Shown here: positions 41,049 through 49,713 of the stretch, piece after piece
Layout of the letters: each line of letters begins with the position of its first letter
Numbering within the stretch: position 1 is the first letter of the stretch
From: Oxalobacteraceae bacterium
Lineage (GTDB): Bacteria > Pseudomonadota > Gammaproteobacteria > Burkholderiales > Burkholderiaceae_D
Length of the DNA stretch: 53,717 bases
Reading direction: 5' to 3'
Assembly: GCA_003537575.1 (NCBI GenBank)
Contig: DPRS01000038.1
Location: forward strand, 59,821-113,537
The notes under the pieces: model-generated
The model's database searches: none
The model's input: the letters and a program-made list of their open reading frames with translations, nothing else
What the model was told of the DNA's origin: nothing
Program-made: the position numbers and the translations under genes

Positions 41049-41534
41049 ATGCACCATTTTAAAACCATTCTGCACGATGAGGCCGGCACCGTGGCGCTTG
41101 GCGAATCGCTGGCCCAGGCGCTGGCGCCGGGCTTGACGATTTACCTGCACGGCGACCTCGGCGCCGGCAAGACCACCCTGACACGCGCGCTGCTGCATGC
41201 CGCCGGCTATGCCGGCCATGTGAAAAGTCCCACCTATACCCTGGCCGAACCGTATGCAGTCACTCTCGGCGGCAAGCCCGTCGAAGTGATCCATTTCGAC
41301 CTGTACCGCATGGGCAGCCCGGAGGAATTCCTCGACGCCGGCTTCCGCGAGCACTTCAACCAAGCCACGGTTTGCCTGGTGGAATGGCCGGAAAAGGCCC
41401 AGGGCGTGTTGCCCGCTCCCGACATCGAAGTGTTTCTTGGCATCACCGAAACCGGACGTGATGTAGAATTGCAAGGATTGTCCGAGCAAGGTAAAGCATG
41501 CCTCGAAAGACTCCACTTCGCACCGAATCTGTAG
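41049..41534 (+). CDS. tsaE: tRNA threonylcarbamoyladenosine biosynthesis ATPase TsaE
   Basis: A 161-residue P-loop ATPase that drives the TsaBDE complex. Walker A is LHGDLGAGKTTLTRALL (~34), followed by KSPTYTLAEPY (~61) and the DLYRMGSPEEFLDAGF segment (~83), all canonical. Its 3' end overlaps the amiC start by 37 bases in another frame. Confidence 0.96.
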   Translation: MHHFKTILHDEAGTVALGESLAQALAPGLTIYLHGDLGAGKTTLTRALLHAAGYAGHVKSPTYTLAEPYAVTLGGKPVEVIHFDLYRMGSPEEFLDAGFREHFNQATVCLVEWPEKAQGVLPAPDIEVFLGITETGRDVELQGLSEQGKACLERLHFAPNL

Positions 41535-42841
41535 AAAATCCTGCAACGCGCCTGTCGCGCAAGCGCCGCGTATTTCTGGGCGCCGGCGCGACCCTCCTGC
41601 TCTCCGTCCTGACGCCGCTGCCGGCCCATGCCGCGCGCATCGTCGCCGTACGCGTGTGGCCGGCCGAAGACTACACCCGTGTCACCCTGGAAAACGACAG
41701 CGACCTCAAGGTCAGCCATTTTCTCGTCAAGGACCCGGAACGGCTGGTGGTGGATATCGAAGGCATCGAGCTGAACCCGACCCTGAAGGAACTGGTCGCC
41801 AAGATCCAGTCCAACGATCCTTACATCAGGCAGGTGCGGGTCGGGCAAAACCGGCCCGGCGTGGTGCGCCTGGTGTTCGACCTGAAAGCGGCCATCGATC
41901 CGCAAGTCTTTACGCTGACGCCAGTGGGCGACTATCAGCACCGGCTGGTGTTCGACCTCTACCCTGTCAATCCGCCCGATCCGATCGAAGTGCTGATCGC
42001 CCAGAACTATGCCAAGGAAGCGGCCGCCGCAAACGCCGCGCAAGCTGCCGAAGTCCTGCCCGAGCCGAAACCGAAGCCAGCCGAGACCAGGACCGCCAGG
42101 GCCGAGCAAGCGGAACCGGCGCCGCAGCTCACGCGCATGATCACCATTGCGCTCGATCCCGGCCATGGCGGCGAGGACCCCGGCGCGGTGGGCCGCGGCG
42201 GCAGCCGTGAAAAGGATGTGGTGCTGGCGATCGCCAAGCGCCTCAAGACCAAGATCGAAGGCCAGCCCAACATGCGCGTGATGATGACGCGCGACGCCGA
42301 TTTTTTCGTACCGCTGCACACGCGCGTGCAAAAGGCGCGCAAGGTGCAGTCAGACCTGTTCGTCTCCATCCATGCCGATGCCTGGGTCGAACCGACAGCG
42401 CGCGGCGCCTCGGTGTTCACGCTGTCGGAAAAAGGCGCTTCTTCCACGGCGGCGCGCTGGCTGGCGAAAAAGGAAAACGCCGCGGACCTGATCGGCGGCG
42501 TCAATATCAAGGTGCATGACAAGCAACTGGCCAGCGTGCTGCTGGACCTCTCCACCACCGCCCAGATCAACGACAGCCTCAAGCTCGGCAAGGCGGTGCT
42601 GCGCGAAATCGGCGGCATCAACCGCCTGCACAAGCCCCATGTCGAACAGGCCGGATTCGCGGTGCTGAAAGCGCCCGATATCCCCAGCATCCTGATCGAA
42701 ACCGCATTCATCTCGAATCCGGAAGAGGAAGCCAAGTTGACCGACGAGGGTTACCAGGAACAAATGGCCGACGCCATCCTGACCGGCATCCGCAAGTATT
42801 TTGCCAAAAACCCGCCGCTGGCCAAAAACCGCATGACATAA
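41498..42841 (+). CDS. amiC: N-acetylmuramoyl-L-alanine amidase AmiC type (AMIN domain)
   Basis: Cleaves septal peptidoglycan to separate daughter cells. The 447-residue precursor has a twin-arginine signal (LSRKRRVFLGAGATLLLS, cleavage near AHAAR), then an AMIN domain (~45-160; VRVWPAEDYTRVTLENDSDL) that targets the division site. A Pro/Glu-rich linker leads to the amidase_3 catalytic domain with zinc ligands in IALDPGHGGEDPGAVG (~220) and LFVSIHADAW (~288), and the catalytic Glu in SILIETAFISNPEEE (~395). It overlaps tsaE, a common arrangement. Confidence 0.95.
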   Translation: MPRKTPLRTESVENPATRLSRKRRVFLGAGATLLLSVLTPLPAHAARIVAVRVWPAEDYTRVTLENDSDLKVSHFLVKDPERLVVDIEGIELNPTLKELVAKIQSNDPYIRQVRVGQNRPGVVRLVFDLKAAIDPQVFTLTPVGDYQHRLVFDLYPVNPPDPIEVLIAQNYAKEAAAANAAQAAEVLPEPKPKPAETRTARAEQAEPAPQLTRMITIALDPGHGGEDPGAVGRGGSREKDVVLAIAKRLKTKIEGQPNMRVMMTRDADFFVPLHTRVQKARKVQSDLFVSIHADAWVEPTARGASVFTLSEKGASSTAARWLAKKENAADLIGGVNIKVHDKQLASVLLDLSTTAQINDSLKLGKAVLREIGGINRLHKPHVEQAGFAVLKAPDIPSILIETAFISNPEEEAKLTDEGYQEQMADAILTGIRKYFAKNPPLAKNRMT

Positions 42842-42886
42842 CAAACTGCTGCCAAGGCACAGAAAAATCCAACAGGAGGAGAAACA

Positions 42887-44629
42887 ATGAATCTAGCAAA
42901 TACCCGGGTCGGCACCCGCCTGGGCATCGGTTTTGCGCTGGTGCTGGCACTGCTGGGAGGAATCACGGCGCTGGGCATCATGAACATGTCGCAAATCCAG
43001 CAACGCCTCGAACAGGTCCTGACCGTCAATAACGTGCAAAGCAGGCTGGTGACGACCATGCGCAACTCGGTCATGGATCGCATGATCGCTCAGCGCAATG
43101 CTGCGCTGGTGCAGGATGCCGCCGAACTGGAGCGGGAAGTCGACCGTATCCGCGAGCAGGAAAGGCAATACCGCAGCGCCGAAGAACAATTCGAGCAGAT
43201 GCTGTCCACCATGACGGCCGATTCGGAAGTCAAGCCGCTACTGGCCAAGGTCAGGGATGCGGGCGGCGCAGCAATGCCGCTGATGAACAAGGCGATGGAA
43301 CTGGGCCAGGCGCAACAGGCAGCGGAAGCCACCCGGATTTTGCTGACCGAAGTGCAGCCGGCGCAACAGGCGTGGCTGGCCAGCCTCGACGAGCTGGTCC
43401 GGGCCGTGGACAAGCGCAGCATCATGTACGGATTCGAATCCAACGCCAGCTATGAAGGCGCGCGCAACCTGATGCTGGCGCTGGGCGGCATCGCCCTGCT
43501 GATGGGCGTCGCCGCCGCCTGTGCGATCACCCTGAGCCTGCGGCGCCAGCTCGGCGGCGAGCCGGGGCTTGCGGTGCGGGTGGCCGAGCGCATCGCCAGC
43601 GGCGACCTGACGGTTGACATCGAAACCAGGGCCGGCGACAAGTCCAGCATGCTGCACGCGCTGCGTGAAATGCGCGACAGCCTGGCGTCCCTGGTCGGCC
43701 AGGTGCGCGGCGGCACCGAAGCAATCGCCAGCGCCTCCAGCGAAATCGCCGCGGGCAACATGGATTTGTCCTCGCGCACGGAAGAACAGGCCAGCTCGCT
43801 GGAAGAGACCGCGTCCTCGGTGGAAGAACTGACTTCGACGGTGCGGCAGAACGCCGACAATGCCCGCCAGGCCAACGGCCTGGCGCAATCCGCCTCGGAA
43901 GTGGCGAGCCAGGGCGGCGCGGTGGTGTCGCAGGTGGTCGAGACCATGGGTTCGATCAATGCCTCCTCGAAAAAGATTGTCGACATCATTTCGGTCATCG
44001 ACGGCATCGCCTTCCAGACTAATATCCTGGCGCTGAATGCGGCGGTGGAAGCGGCGCGCGCCGGCGAGCAGGGGCGCGGCTTTGCGGTGGTGGCGGCGGA
44101 AGTGCGCAGCCTGGCCCAGCGCAGCGCAGCGGCGGCCAAGGAAATCAAGGAATTGATCGGCGATTCGGTGGAACGGGTCGAGGCCGGCAGCAAGCTGGTC
44201 GATCAGGCCGGCACCACCATGCAGGACATCGTCGCCAGCATCAAGCGCGTCACCGACATCATCGGCGAGATCACCGCCGCCAGCAACGAACAGACCACCG
44301 GCATTGAACAGATCAGCATGGCGATTACCCAGATGGATGGCGTCACGCAGCAGAACGCCGCGCTGGTCGAGCAATCGGCGGCAGCCGCGCAAAGCATGCA
44401 ATCGCAGGCCAGCAAGCTGGCGCAACTGGTGGGGGTATTCAAGATCAACAGTGCTGCCGCTGGTCGCGCCCTGCCTGCCAGGAAGGCAGCCGCGCCGGTG
44501 GCCGCCACGCCATCCAGGCCGGCAGCTCCGGCAAGCCAGGAACGCAGCGCGCCTGCCCGCGTCACGGAACCGGCGCGCAAGCCGGCGCTGCCGCGCCCCG
44601 GCAACGCCGACGACTGGGAAGAGTTTTAA
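42887..44629 (+). CDS. Methyl-accepting chemotaxis protein
   Basis: A 580-residue chemoreceptor. Membrane segment 1 (~12-32, GIGFALVLALLGGITALGIM) and segment 2 (~190-212) flank a periplasmic four-helix-bundle sensor domain; HAMP follows. The cytoplasmic signalling hairpin is perfect (GIAFQTNILALNAAVEAARA, ~378), with the methylation helices on either side. After an Ala/Pro-rich linker the protein ends DDWEEF, a W-x-x-F pentapeptide like the CheR/CheB tether NWETF. RBS GGAGGAG precedes the ATG. The ligand cannot be predicted. Confidence 0.95.
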   Translation: MNLANTRVGTRLGIGFALVLALLGGITALGIMNMSQIQQRLEQVLTVNNVQSRLVTTMRNSVMDRMIAQRNAALVQDAAELEREVDRIREQERQYRSAEEQFEQMLSTMTADSEVKPLLAKVRDAGGAAMPLMNKAMELGQAQQAAEATRILLTEVQPAQQAWLASLDELVRAVDKRSIMYGFESNASYEGARNLMLALGGIALLMGVAAACAITLSLRRQLGGEPGLAVRVAERIASGDLTVDIETRAGDKSSMLHALREMRDSLASLVGQVRGGTEAIASASSEIAAGNMDLSSRTEEQASSLEETASSVEELTSTVRQNADNARQANGLAQSASEVASQGGAVVSQVVETMGSINASSKKIVDIISVIDGIAFQTNILALNAAVEAARAGEQGRGFAVVAAEVRSLAQRSAAAAKEIKELIGDSVERVEAGSKLVDQAGTTMQDIVASIKRVTDIIGEITAASNEQTTGIEQISMAITQMDGVTQQNAALVEQSAAAAQSMQSQASKLAQLVGVFKINSAAAGRALPARKAAAPVAATPSRPAAPASQERSAPARVTEPARKPALPRPGNADDWEEF

Positions 44630-44642
44630 GGAAGAGTTTTAA
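44617..44642. repeat. 13-bp tandem duplication at the stop of the chemoreceptor gene
   Basis: GGAAGAGTTTTAA occurs twice back to back (44617-44629, 44630-44642). The first copy encodes the last residues of the WEEF tail and the stop codon. Confidence 0.95.
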
Positions 44643-44671
44643 GGCAGTATTTCAGCGTATTTAAAACGCCC

Positions 44672-44710
44672 GGCGCATCGTCTCAGGAGGGACGATGCGC
44701 CATTTTTTTA
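44672..44710 (+). terminator. Intrinsic terminator of the chemoreceptor gene
   Basis: Perfect 11-bp stem (GGCGCATCGTC 44672-44682 with GACGATGCGCC 44691-44701), an 8-base loop, then ATTTTTTTA. It overlaps the last codons and stop of the convergent DedA gene. Confidence 0.92.
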
Positions 44711-45333
44711 TAGAACTTCCACAAGCCGCCCAGCATCAGCGGCACGATGGCGGCGCCAATGCCGATCAGCACGATGGTATTCAAGTGGTCGCGGATCAGC
44801 GGGATATTGCCGAAGAAATAACCGGCAACGACCAGGCCGCCCACCCACAGAATGGCGCCGGCAAAATTAAACAGCTGAAATTTGCCGAAGGACATTGCCG
44901 ACACGCCGGCGACGAAGGGCGCGAAGGTGCGCACGATCGGCACGAAACGCGCCAGCACGATAGTCTTGCCGCCATGGTTTTCATAAAACAGGTGGGTCTT
45001 GCGCAAAGCGGCCTTGTCCAGCCAGCGGTAATCGTGGGTAAACACTTTCTGGCCGATGGCCTTGCCGATCCAGTAATTGACGGTATTGCCGGACACGGCG
45101 GCGATCACCAGCAGAAGCACTAGCAGCCAGGGATTCATGGCGCCGGTTGCACAAAACGCGCCAGCCACGAACAGCAGGGTATCGCCCGGCAGGAAAGGCA
45201 GGACGACCAGGCCGGTTTCGCAAAAGACGATGGCAAACAGAATGAAGTAAATCAGCGTGCCGTACTGTTCGATGACGATGCCGAGTGATTTGTCGACATG
45301 CAGGATCATGTCGAGGAATTGCATGAAGTCCAT
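44683..45333 (-). CDS. DedA family membrane protein
   Basis: A 216-residue inner-membrane protein of the DedA/SNARE-associated family. Family motifs are FLPGDTLLFVAGAFCA (~47), GNTVNYWIGKAIGQK (~81) and ARFVPIVRTFAPFVAGVSAM (~127), the last with the conserved Arg residues. These proteins are linked to envelope integrity and the recycling of lipid carriers such as undecaprenyl phosphate. RBS AGGGAGA precedes the ATG. It stands alone, divergent from mutL. Confidence 0.93.
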   Translation of the reverse strand: MDFMQFLDMILHVDKSLGIVIEQYGTLIYFILFAIVFCETGLVVLPFLPGDTLLFVAGAFCATGAMNPWLLVLLLVIAAVSGNTVNYWIGKAIGQKVFTHDYRWLDKAALRKTHLFYENHGGKTIVLARFVPIVRTFAPFVAGVSAMSFGKFQLFNFAGAILWVGGLVVAGYFFGNIPLIRDHLNTIVLIGIGAAIVPLMLGGLWKFYKKMAHRPS

Positions 45334-45473
45334 AATTCTCCCTAAAGTGCGGCGTCATGATACACCACCTGAACCACCCGGCTATTGCCGCGGGCGGGCT
45401 TCACGGCGCGCTTTCGTGCCCTGCTTGTCATGCCTGCCATGTTTTCCATGCCGGCGCTTCTTCGCCGCCACGT

Positions 45474-45479
45474 TATAAT
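45474..45479 (+). promoter_or_regulatory. -10 box directly before mutL (leaderless candidate)
   Basis: A perfect TATAAT lies only six bases before the mutL ATG (45486). Transcription would begin at or next to the start codon. No Shine-Dalgarno is present and no good -35 is seen. Confidence 0.4.
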
Positions 45480-45485
45480 CGCAGC

Positions 45486-47357
45486 ATGAATGCGCCCCAC
45501 CTGCCAGCACGTCCGATCCAGGCACTGCCCGACCGCTTGATTTCGCAAATCGCCGCCGGCGAGGTGGTCGAACGCCCCGCGGCGGTCGTCAAGGAATTGC
45601 TGGAAAACGCCCTGGACGCCGGCGCCAGCCAGATTACGGTCCGCCTGGAACAGGGTGGCGTCAAGCGCATCGCCATCACCGACAATGGCCGCGGCATTCC
45701 CTCCGATCAATTACCGCTGGCACTGGCGCGCCACGCCACTTCCAAGATCGCCACGCTGACCGACCTGGAAAATGTCGGCACGCTGGGCTTTCGCGGCGAG
45801 GCGCTGGCGTCGATCGCCTCGGTGGCGCAACTGACCCTCACCTCGCGCACGGCCGACGCTGCCCATGCCTGGCAAATCGACGGCGGCAGCATGCAGGTGA
45901 CGCCCGCTTCCGGCGCCACCGGCACCACGGTCGATGTGCAGGATCTGTATTTCAACACGCCGGCGCGGCGCAAGTTCCTCAAGTCCGAGCAGACCGAATT
46001 CGGCCATTGCGCCGAAGTCGTGCGCCGCATTGCGCTGTCGCGCCCGGACGTGGCGTTTTCGCTCACGCACAACGGCAAGACGGTCGATCACTGGAATGTC
46101 AGCGACCCGGCGCGCCGCAGCGCCCAGGTGCTGGGCGAGGAATTCTCGCAAGCCCGACTGGCGCTGGAAGAAGCCGCCGGCCCGGTGCGCCTGTCCGGCT
46201 TCGTCGGCTTGCCGACCGCCGCCAAGGCGCGCGCCGATGCCCAGTATTTCTATGTCAACGGCCGTTTCGTGCGCGACAAGCTCTTGACGCACGCGGTGCG
46301 CGCCGCCTACCAGGACGTGCTGCACGGCGACCGCTATCCTTCCTATGCGCTGGCGCTGGAACTGGAGCCGTCGCAGGTGGATGTCAATGTGCATCCGGCC
46401 AAGATCGAGGTGCGCTTCCGCGACAGCCGCGCCATCCACCAGTTCGTCTTCCATGCCGTCACCCGTGCGCTGGCGCAGACCTCCGCGACGGCCCACGGCA
46501 ATGCGCCGGCGCCGCAACCGGCGCCTTCCGCGCCGCTGCCGTGGATCCGCGAGCAGCAGCAGGCTTCCTTCCACTCGCAGTTCGCCGCCCAGCCAACCGG
46601 TGGCTTCGGCGTGGCGCAAAACACCGCGCAGTATGGCGCGCTGTTTGCCCGAGATGGCACCAGCCCGTCGGGCCTTTCGGGCGGCGCGACCGCATTCGCC
46701 GAAGCTTCCGCTTTTGCTCCGTCATCGGCAGCAGCCGCGTTCTCTTCCACAACCGGCAACGCCGGCAGCATGGATGCGCCGCTGGGCTATGCGCTGGCGC
46801 AATTGCACGGCATTTACGTGCTGGCGCAAAATGCCAGGGGCCTGGTGCTGGTGGACATGCACGCGGCGCATGAACGCATCCTGTACGAGCAATTCAAGAC
46901 CGCGTTGGATGAAGATGCGCTGCAGGTGCAGCCGCTATTGATCCCCGTGACTTTCCATGCCGACGCGGTGGAAGTCGGCACTGCCGAGGAGAACCGCGAC
47001 ACCCTGCAGGCGCTCGGTTTCGACATTGCCGCGCTGTCGCCGACCACGCTGGCGGTGCGCTCGGTGCCGGCGCTGCTAAAGAATGCCGATGCCCAGACCC
47101 TGGCGCGCGACGTGCTGCGCGATGTGCGCGAATTCGGCGGCTCACGCGTGCTGCTGGAACGACGCAATGAAATGCTGGGCACGCTGGCATGCCACACGGC
47201 AGTGCGCGCCAACCGCGCCCTGACGCTGCCGGAAATGAATGCCCTGCTGCGCCAGATGGAGCAGACCGAGCGCGCCGACCAGTGCAATCATGGCCGGCCG
47301 ACCTGGGTGCAACTGGCGTTGTCCGACCTGGACAAACTGTTCCTGCGCGGACAGTAG
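45486..47357 (+). CDS. mutL: DNA mismatch repair protein MutL
   Basis: Mismatch-repair ATPase of 623 residues. ATG 45486 gives MNAPHLPARPIQALPDRLIS; the frame upstream is not supported. GHKL motifs: ELLENALDAGA (~37), ITDNGRGIP (~62) and GTLGFRGEALASI (~98). The C-terminal half has the endonuclease motif DMHAAHERILYE (D-x-HA-x2-E-x4-E, ~456) and CNHGRPTW near the end. It should therefore be a nicking-type MutL, as expected in a species without MutH-directed repair. A 120-residue Ala/Ser/Pro-rich linker separates the halves. miaA follows 32 bases later. Confidence 0.97.
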   Translation: MNAPHLPARPIQALPDRLISQIAAGEVVERPAAVVKELLENALDAGASQITVRLEQGGVKRIAITDNGRGIPSDQLPLALARHATSKIATLTDLENVGTLGFRGEALASIASVAQLTLTSRTADAAHAWQIDGGSMQVTPASGATGTTVDVQDLYFNTPARRKFLKSEQTEFGHCAEVVRRIALSRPDVAFSLTHNGKTVDHWNVSDPARRSAQVLGEEFSQARLALEEAAGPVRLSGFVGLPTAAKARADAQYFYVNGRFVRDKLLTHAVRAAYQDVLHGDRYPSYALALELEPSQVDVNVHPAKIEVRFRDSRAIHQFVFHAVTRALAQTSATAHGNAPAPQPAPSAPLPWIREQQQASFHSQFAAQPTGGFGVAQNTAQYGALFARDGTSPSGLSGGATAFAEASAFAPSSAAAAFSSTTGNAGSMDAPLGYALAQLHGIYVLAQNARGLVLVDMHAAHERILYEQFKTALDEDALQVQPLLIPVTFHADAVEVGTAEENRDTLQALGFDIAALSPTTLAVRSVPALLKNADAQTLARDVLRDVREFGGSRVLLERRNEMLGTLACHTAVRANRALTLPEMNALLRQMEQTERADQCNHGRPTWVQLALSDLDKLFLRGQ

Positions 47358-47389
47358 CCTGATGCATCGATGATATCCCGTTCTAGCTG

Positions 47390-48349
47390 ATGCTTCCTGA
47401 TTCCTCCCGATCCAAGCCGCTGGCGGTCGCGCTGATGGGCCCGACCGCCTCGGGCAAGACCGCGGCCGCGCTGGAACTGGCGCGCCATGTGCCTTGCGAA
47501 ATCATCTCGGTCGATTCCGCCCTGGTGTACCGCGAGATGGATATCGGCACTGCCAAGCCGACCCCGGCCGAGCGCGCCAGTGTGCCGCACCACCTGATCG
47601 ATATCCTCGACCCCAGCCAGGCCTATTCGGCGATGCAGTTTCGCCAGGATGCCTTGCGGCTGGTCGAAGAAATCCGCGGGCGCGGCAAGTTGCCGCTGCT
47701 GGTGGGCGGCACCATGCTGTATTTCAAGGCCTTGCAGGATGGCCTGGATGAACTGCCCCAGGCCGACGCAGCACTGCGCGCGCAACTGGACCGCGAAGCC
47801 GCGGAATCCGGTGTGCCAGCCTTGCATGCGCGACTAGCCACGCTCGATCCCGAGACCGCCGCACGCCTCAAGCCCACCGATGCCCAGCGCATCCAGCGGG
47901 CGCTGGAGATCATCACCCTGACCGGCCAGCCGATGTCGCAATTGCTGGCAAAAGCACCGAAGACCGAACTGCCGTTCCGGCTGCTGCCGATTGCGCTGGA
48001 GCCGTCCGACCGCAGCGTGCTGCATGAACGCATCGCCAACCGCTTCGACGCCATGCTGAAAGCACCGGGGGGCTTGCTGGAAGAAGTGGAACGCCTGCGC
48101 GCGCGCGGCGACCTGCACCTCGGCCTGCCTTCCATGCGTTGCGTCGGTTACCGGCAAGCCTGGGAATACCTGGATGGCGCATATGACTTTGCCGCCCTGC
48201 GTGAGAAGGGCATCGCCGCCACGCGCCAGCTGGCCAAGCGGCAATTGACCTGGCTGCGTTCGATGCCGCAGCGGATCGTGGTCGATTGCATCAATGCCAA
48301 GGCCACGCAGCAGGTGTGGCGCTACGTCGATGCATCCCTGCAGGGCTGA
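47390..48349 (+). CDS. miaA: tRNA dimethylallyltransferase MiaA
   Basis: Adds the isopentenyl group to A37 of UNN-decoding tRNAs. The protein has 319 residues, with P-loop ALMGPTASGKTAAALEL (~14), SVDSALVYREMDIGTAKP (~39), VPHHLIDILDP (~64), LLVGGTMLYFKAL (~103) and the tRNA-binding DAQRIQRALEI (~164). The mutL-miaA order is common in proteobacteria and the gap is short, so they are probably cotranscribed. Confidence 0.97.
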   Translation: MLPDSSRSKPLAVALMGPTASGKTAAALELARHVPCEIISVDSALVYREMDIGTAKPTPAERASVPHHLIDILDPSQAYSAMQFRQDALRLVEEIRGRGKLPLLVGGTMLYFKALQDGLDELPQADAALRAQLDREAAESGVPALHARLATLDPETAARLKPTDAQRIQRALEIITLTGQPMSQLLAKAPKTELPFRLLPIALEPSDRSVLHERIANRFDAMLKAPGGLLEEVERLRARGDLHLGLPSMRCVGYRQAWEYLDGAYDFAALREKGIAATRQLAKRQLTWLRSMPQRIVVDCINAKATQQVWRYVDASLQG

Positions 48350-48442
48350 GCCCGATAATAGCGCGGTTATTTCTTTGATATGCCCCCAAGTGCCTGCGGG
48401 CGGATTGTTCACGTGCGGCATGGAATTTTCGCCTGACCGCGC

Positions 48443-48471
48443 TTGACAATTGCGCGCAGTCATCGCATACT
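48443..48471 (+). promoter_or_regulatory. tRNA-Met promoter
   Basis: Consensus TTGACA (48443-48448), a 17-base spacer, then CATACT (48466-48471). Predicted start is a few bases before the mature tRNA. Confidence 0.8.
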
Positions 48472-48483
48472 AGAGGGCTAATT

Positions 48484-48560
48484 GGTGATATAGCTCAGTT
48501 GGTTAGAGCACAGCACTCATAATGCTGGGGTCGGTGGTTCAAGTCCACCTATCACCACCA
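48484..48560 (+). tRNA. tRNA-Met (CAT), elongator type
   Basis: A 77-base tRNA with encoded CCA. Acceptor stem GGTGATA/TATCACC, D-loop AGTTGGTTAGA, anticodon stem CAGCA/TGCTG around the loop CTCATAA, T-arm GGTGGTTCAAGTCCACC. The anticodon CAT could also mean lysidine-modified tRNA-Ile2, but the CACTCATAATG context and lack of initiator features favour elongator Met. Confidence 0.93.
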
Positions 48561-48593
48561 AATACATGTTCACTGGAAACTAGGAACATCCTG

Positions 48594-48636
48594 AAACCCG
48601 CACTTCTCCCTCTGAGACTGCGGGTTTTTTGTTTTT
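48594..48636 (+). terminator. Intrinsic terminator behind tRNA-Met
   Basis: AAACCCGCA (48594-48602) pairs with TGCGGGTTT (48619-48627) over a 16-base loop, followed by TTTGTTTTT. Confidence 0.88.
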
Positions 48637-48655
48637 CTGCGCAGTCAGGTGGTGA

Positions 48656-49612
48656 TCATAAATCCAGGATCAGCGTCCGCGTTTTAGACCGGGAACAGCA
48701 AGGAGTAAATTGGTCATTTTTTGCATGCTCCTCATCGGTCAGATAATAATCGCGATGATCCGGCGTGCCATCCAGCACCCGGGTAATGCAAGTGCCGCAA
48801 ATGCCCTGCTCGCATGAAATCGGGATGTCAATGCCCTGCTCGGCCAGTGCCTGGACCACGCTTTTGTCCGACGGAACCATGCAGGATTTACCGCTACTTG
48901 CGATCCTGACTTCAAATTCCGCATTGCCGCCTGTTTTTTGCGGCGCCGCGCCAAAATATTCAAGATGAATGCGCTCGTCCGGCCATCCCTTTGCGCGCGC
49001 TGTGCCGGTGACGTACTCGATGAAGCCAGCCGGCCCGCAGACATAAATATGCGTGTCCGGCATTTGCCGCTCCAGCACCGCATCTAGATACAGTTTCTGC
49101 TCCGGCCCGCCGGAATCGAAATGAAAATCCACTTGTCCCGCAAAGGTAGCAGTGTCAATGCGATGGCGGAAGGCAGTGCGCTCCGGCGAACGGCTGCAGT
49201 AGTGCAATTTGAAACTTGCCCCGGATTGCGCCAGCTTTTCAGCCATGCACAGAATCGGCGTGATGCCAATCCCGCCGGCAAACATCAGGTAATTCGGGGC
49301 CTCTGACAGCGGAAAATGATTCCTCGGTTCGCTGATGGTGACAATATCGCCTTCATGCAGGGTCTCGTGCATGGCGATCGAGCCGCCGCGGGAATGCAGA
49401 TCCCGCAGCACGGCAATCAGATAACGATGGCTTTCGCCAGGCTCATTGCAGAGCGAATACTGCCTTACCAGGCCGGGACTAGCATGCACATCGATGTGCG
49501 AACCGGCACTGAAAGCCGGCAGCGGCCCGCCATCCATCCTGGCGAATTCAAAGCTGAAAATGTCTTCAGCTTCCCTGGTTTTTTTAACAAGCTTGACGGC
49601 GAGAGTATTCAT
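48656..49612 (-). CDS. PDR/VanB family oxidoreductase (FMN and [2Fe-2S] reductase)
   Basis: Electron-transfer partner of a Rieske oxygenase, 318 residues from ATG 49612 (MNTLAVKLVKKTREAED); the frame upstream is a shadow. The N-terminal flavin domain has VRQYSLCNEPGES (RxYS motif, ~54), then the NAD domain with FAGGIGITPILCMAEKL (~116) and VCGPAGFIEYV (~196). The C-terminal plant-type ferredoxin binds [2Fe-2S] through CEQGICGTC and a late Cys in FTPCCSRS. It resembles the VanB, phthalate and phenoxybenzoate reductases. It belongs with the oxygenase at 50958-51986. Confidence 0.92.
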   Translation of the reverse strand: MNTLAVKLVKKTREAEDIFSFEFARMDGGPLPAFSAGSHIDVHASPGLVRQYSLCNEPGESHRYLIAVLRDLHSRGGSIAMHETLHEGDIVTISEPRNHFPLSEAPNYLMFAGGIGITPILCMAEKLAQSGASFKLHYCSRSPERTAFRHRIDTATFAGQVDFHFDSGGPEQKLYLDAVLERQMPDTHIYVCGPAGFIEYVTGTARAKGWPDERIHLEYFGAAPQKTGGNAEFEVRIASSGKSCMVPSDKSVVQALAEQGIDIPISCEQGICGTCITRVLDGTPDHRDYYLTDEEHAKNDQFTPCCSRSKTRTLILDL

Positions 49613-49713
49613 AAGCGGGTGTGCTGGATTCTGGCGAAGATGGCCATGCCGCTCCGCGTCGGCAGCAGCGGATGGCCTTCGATTCTCGATAACAGGTCTG
49701 CAAGCGACCGGCT

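Noticed and set aside
48484..48560. tRNA-Met as an integration site
   Set aside because: No integrase or partial 3' tRNA repeat was found in the window; the tRNA has its own promoter and terminator.
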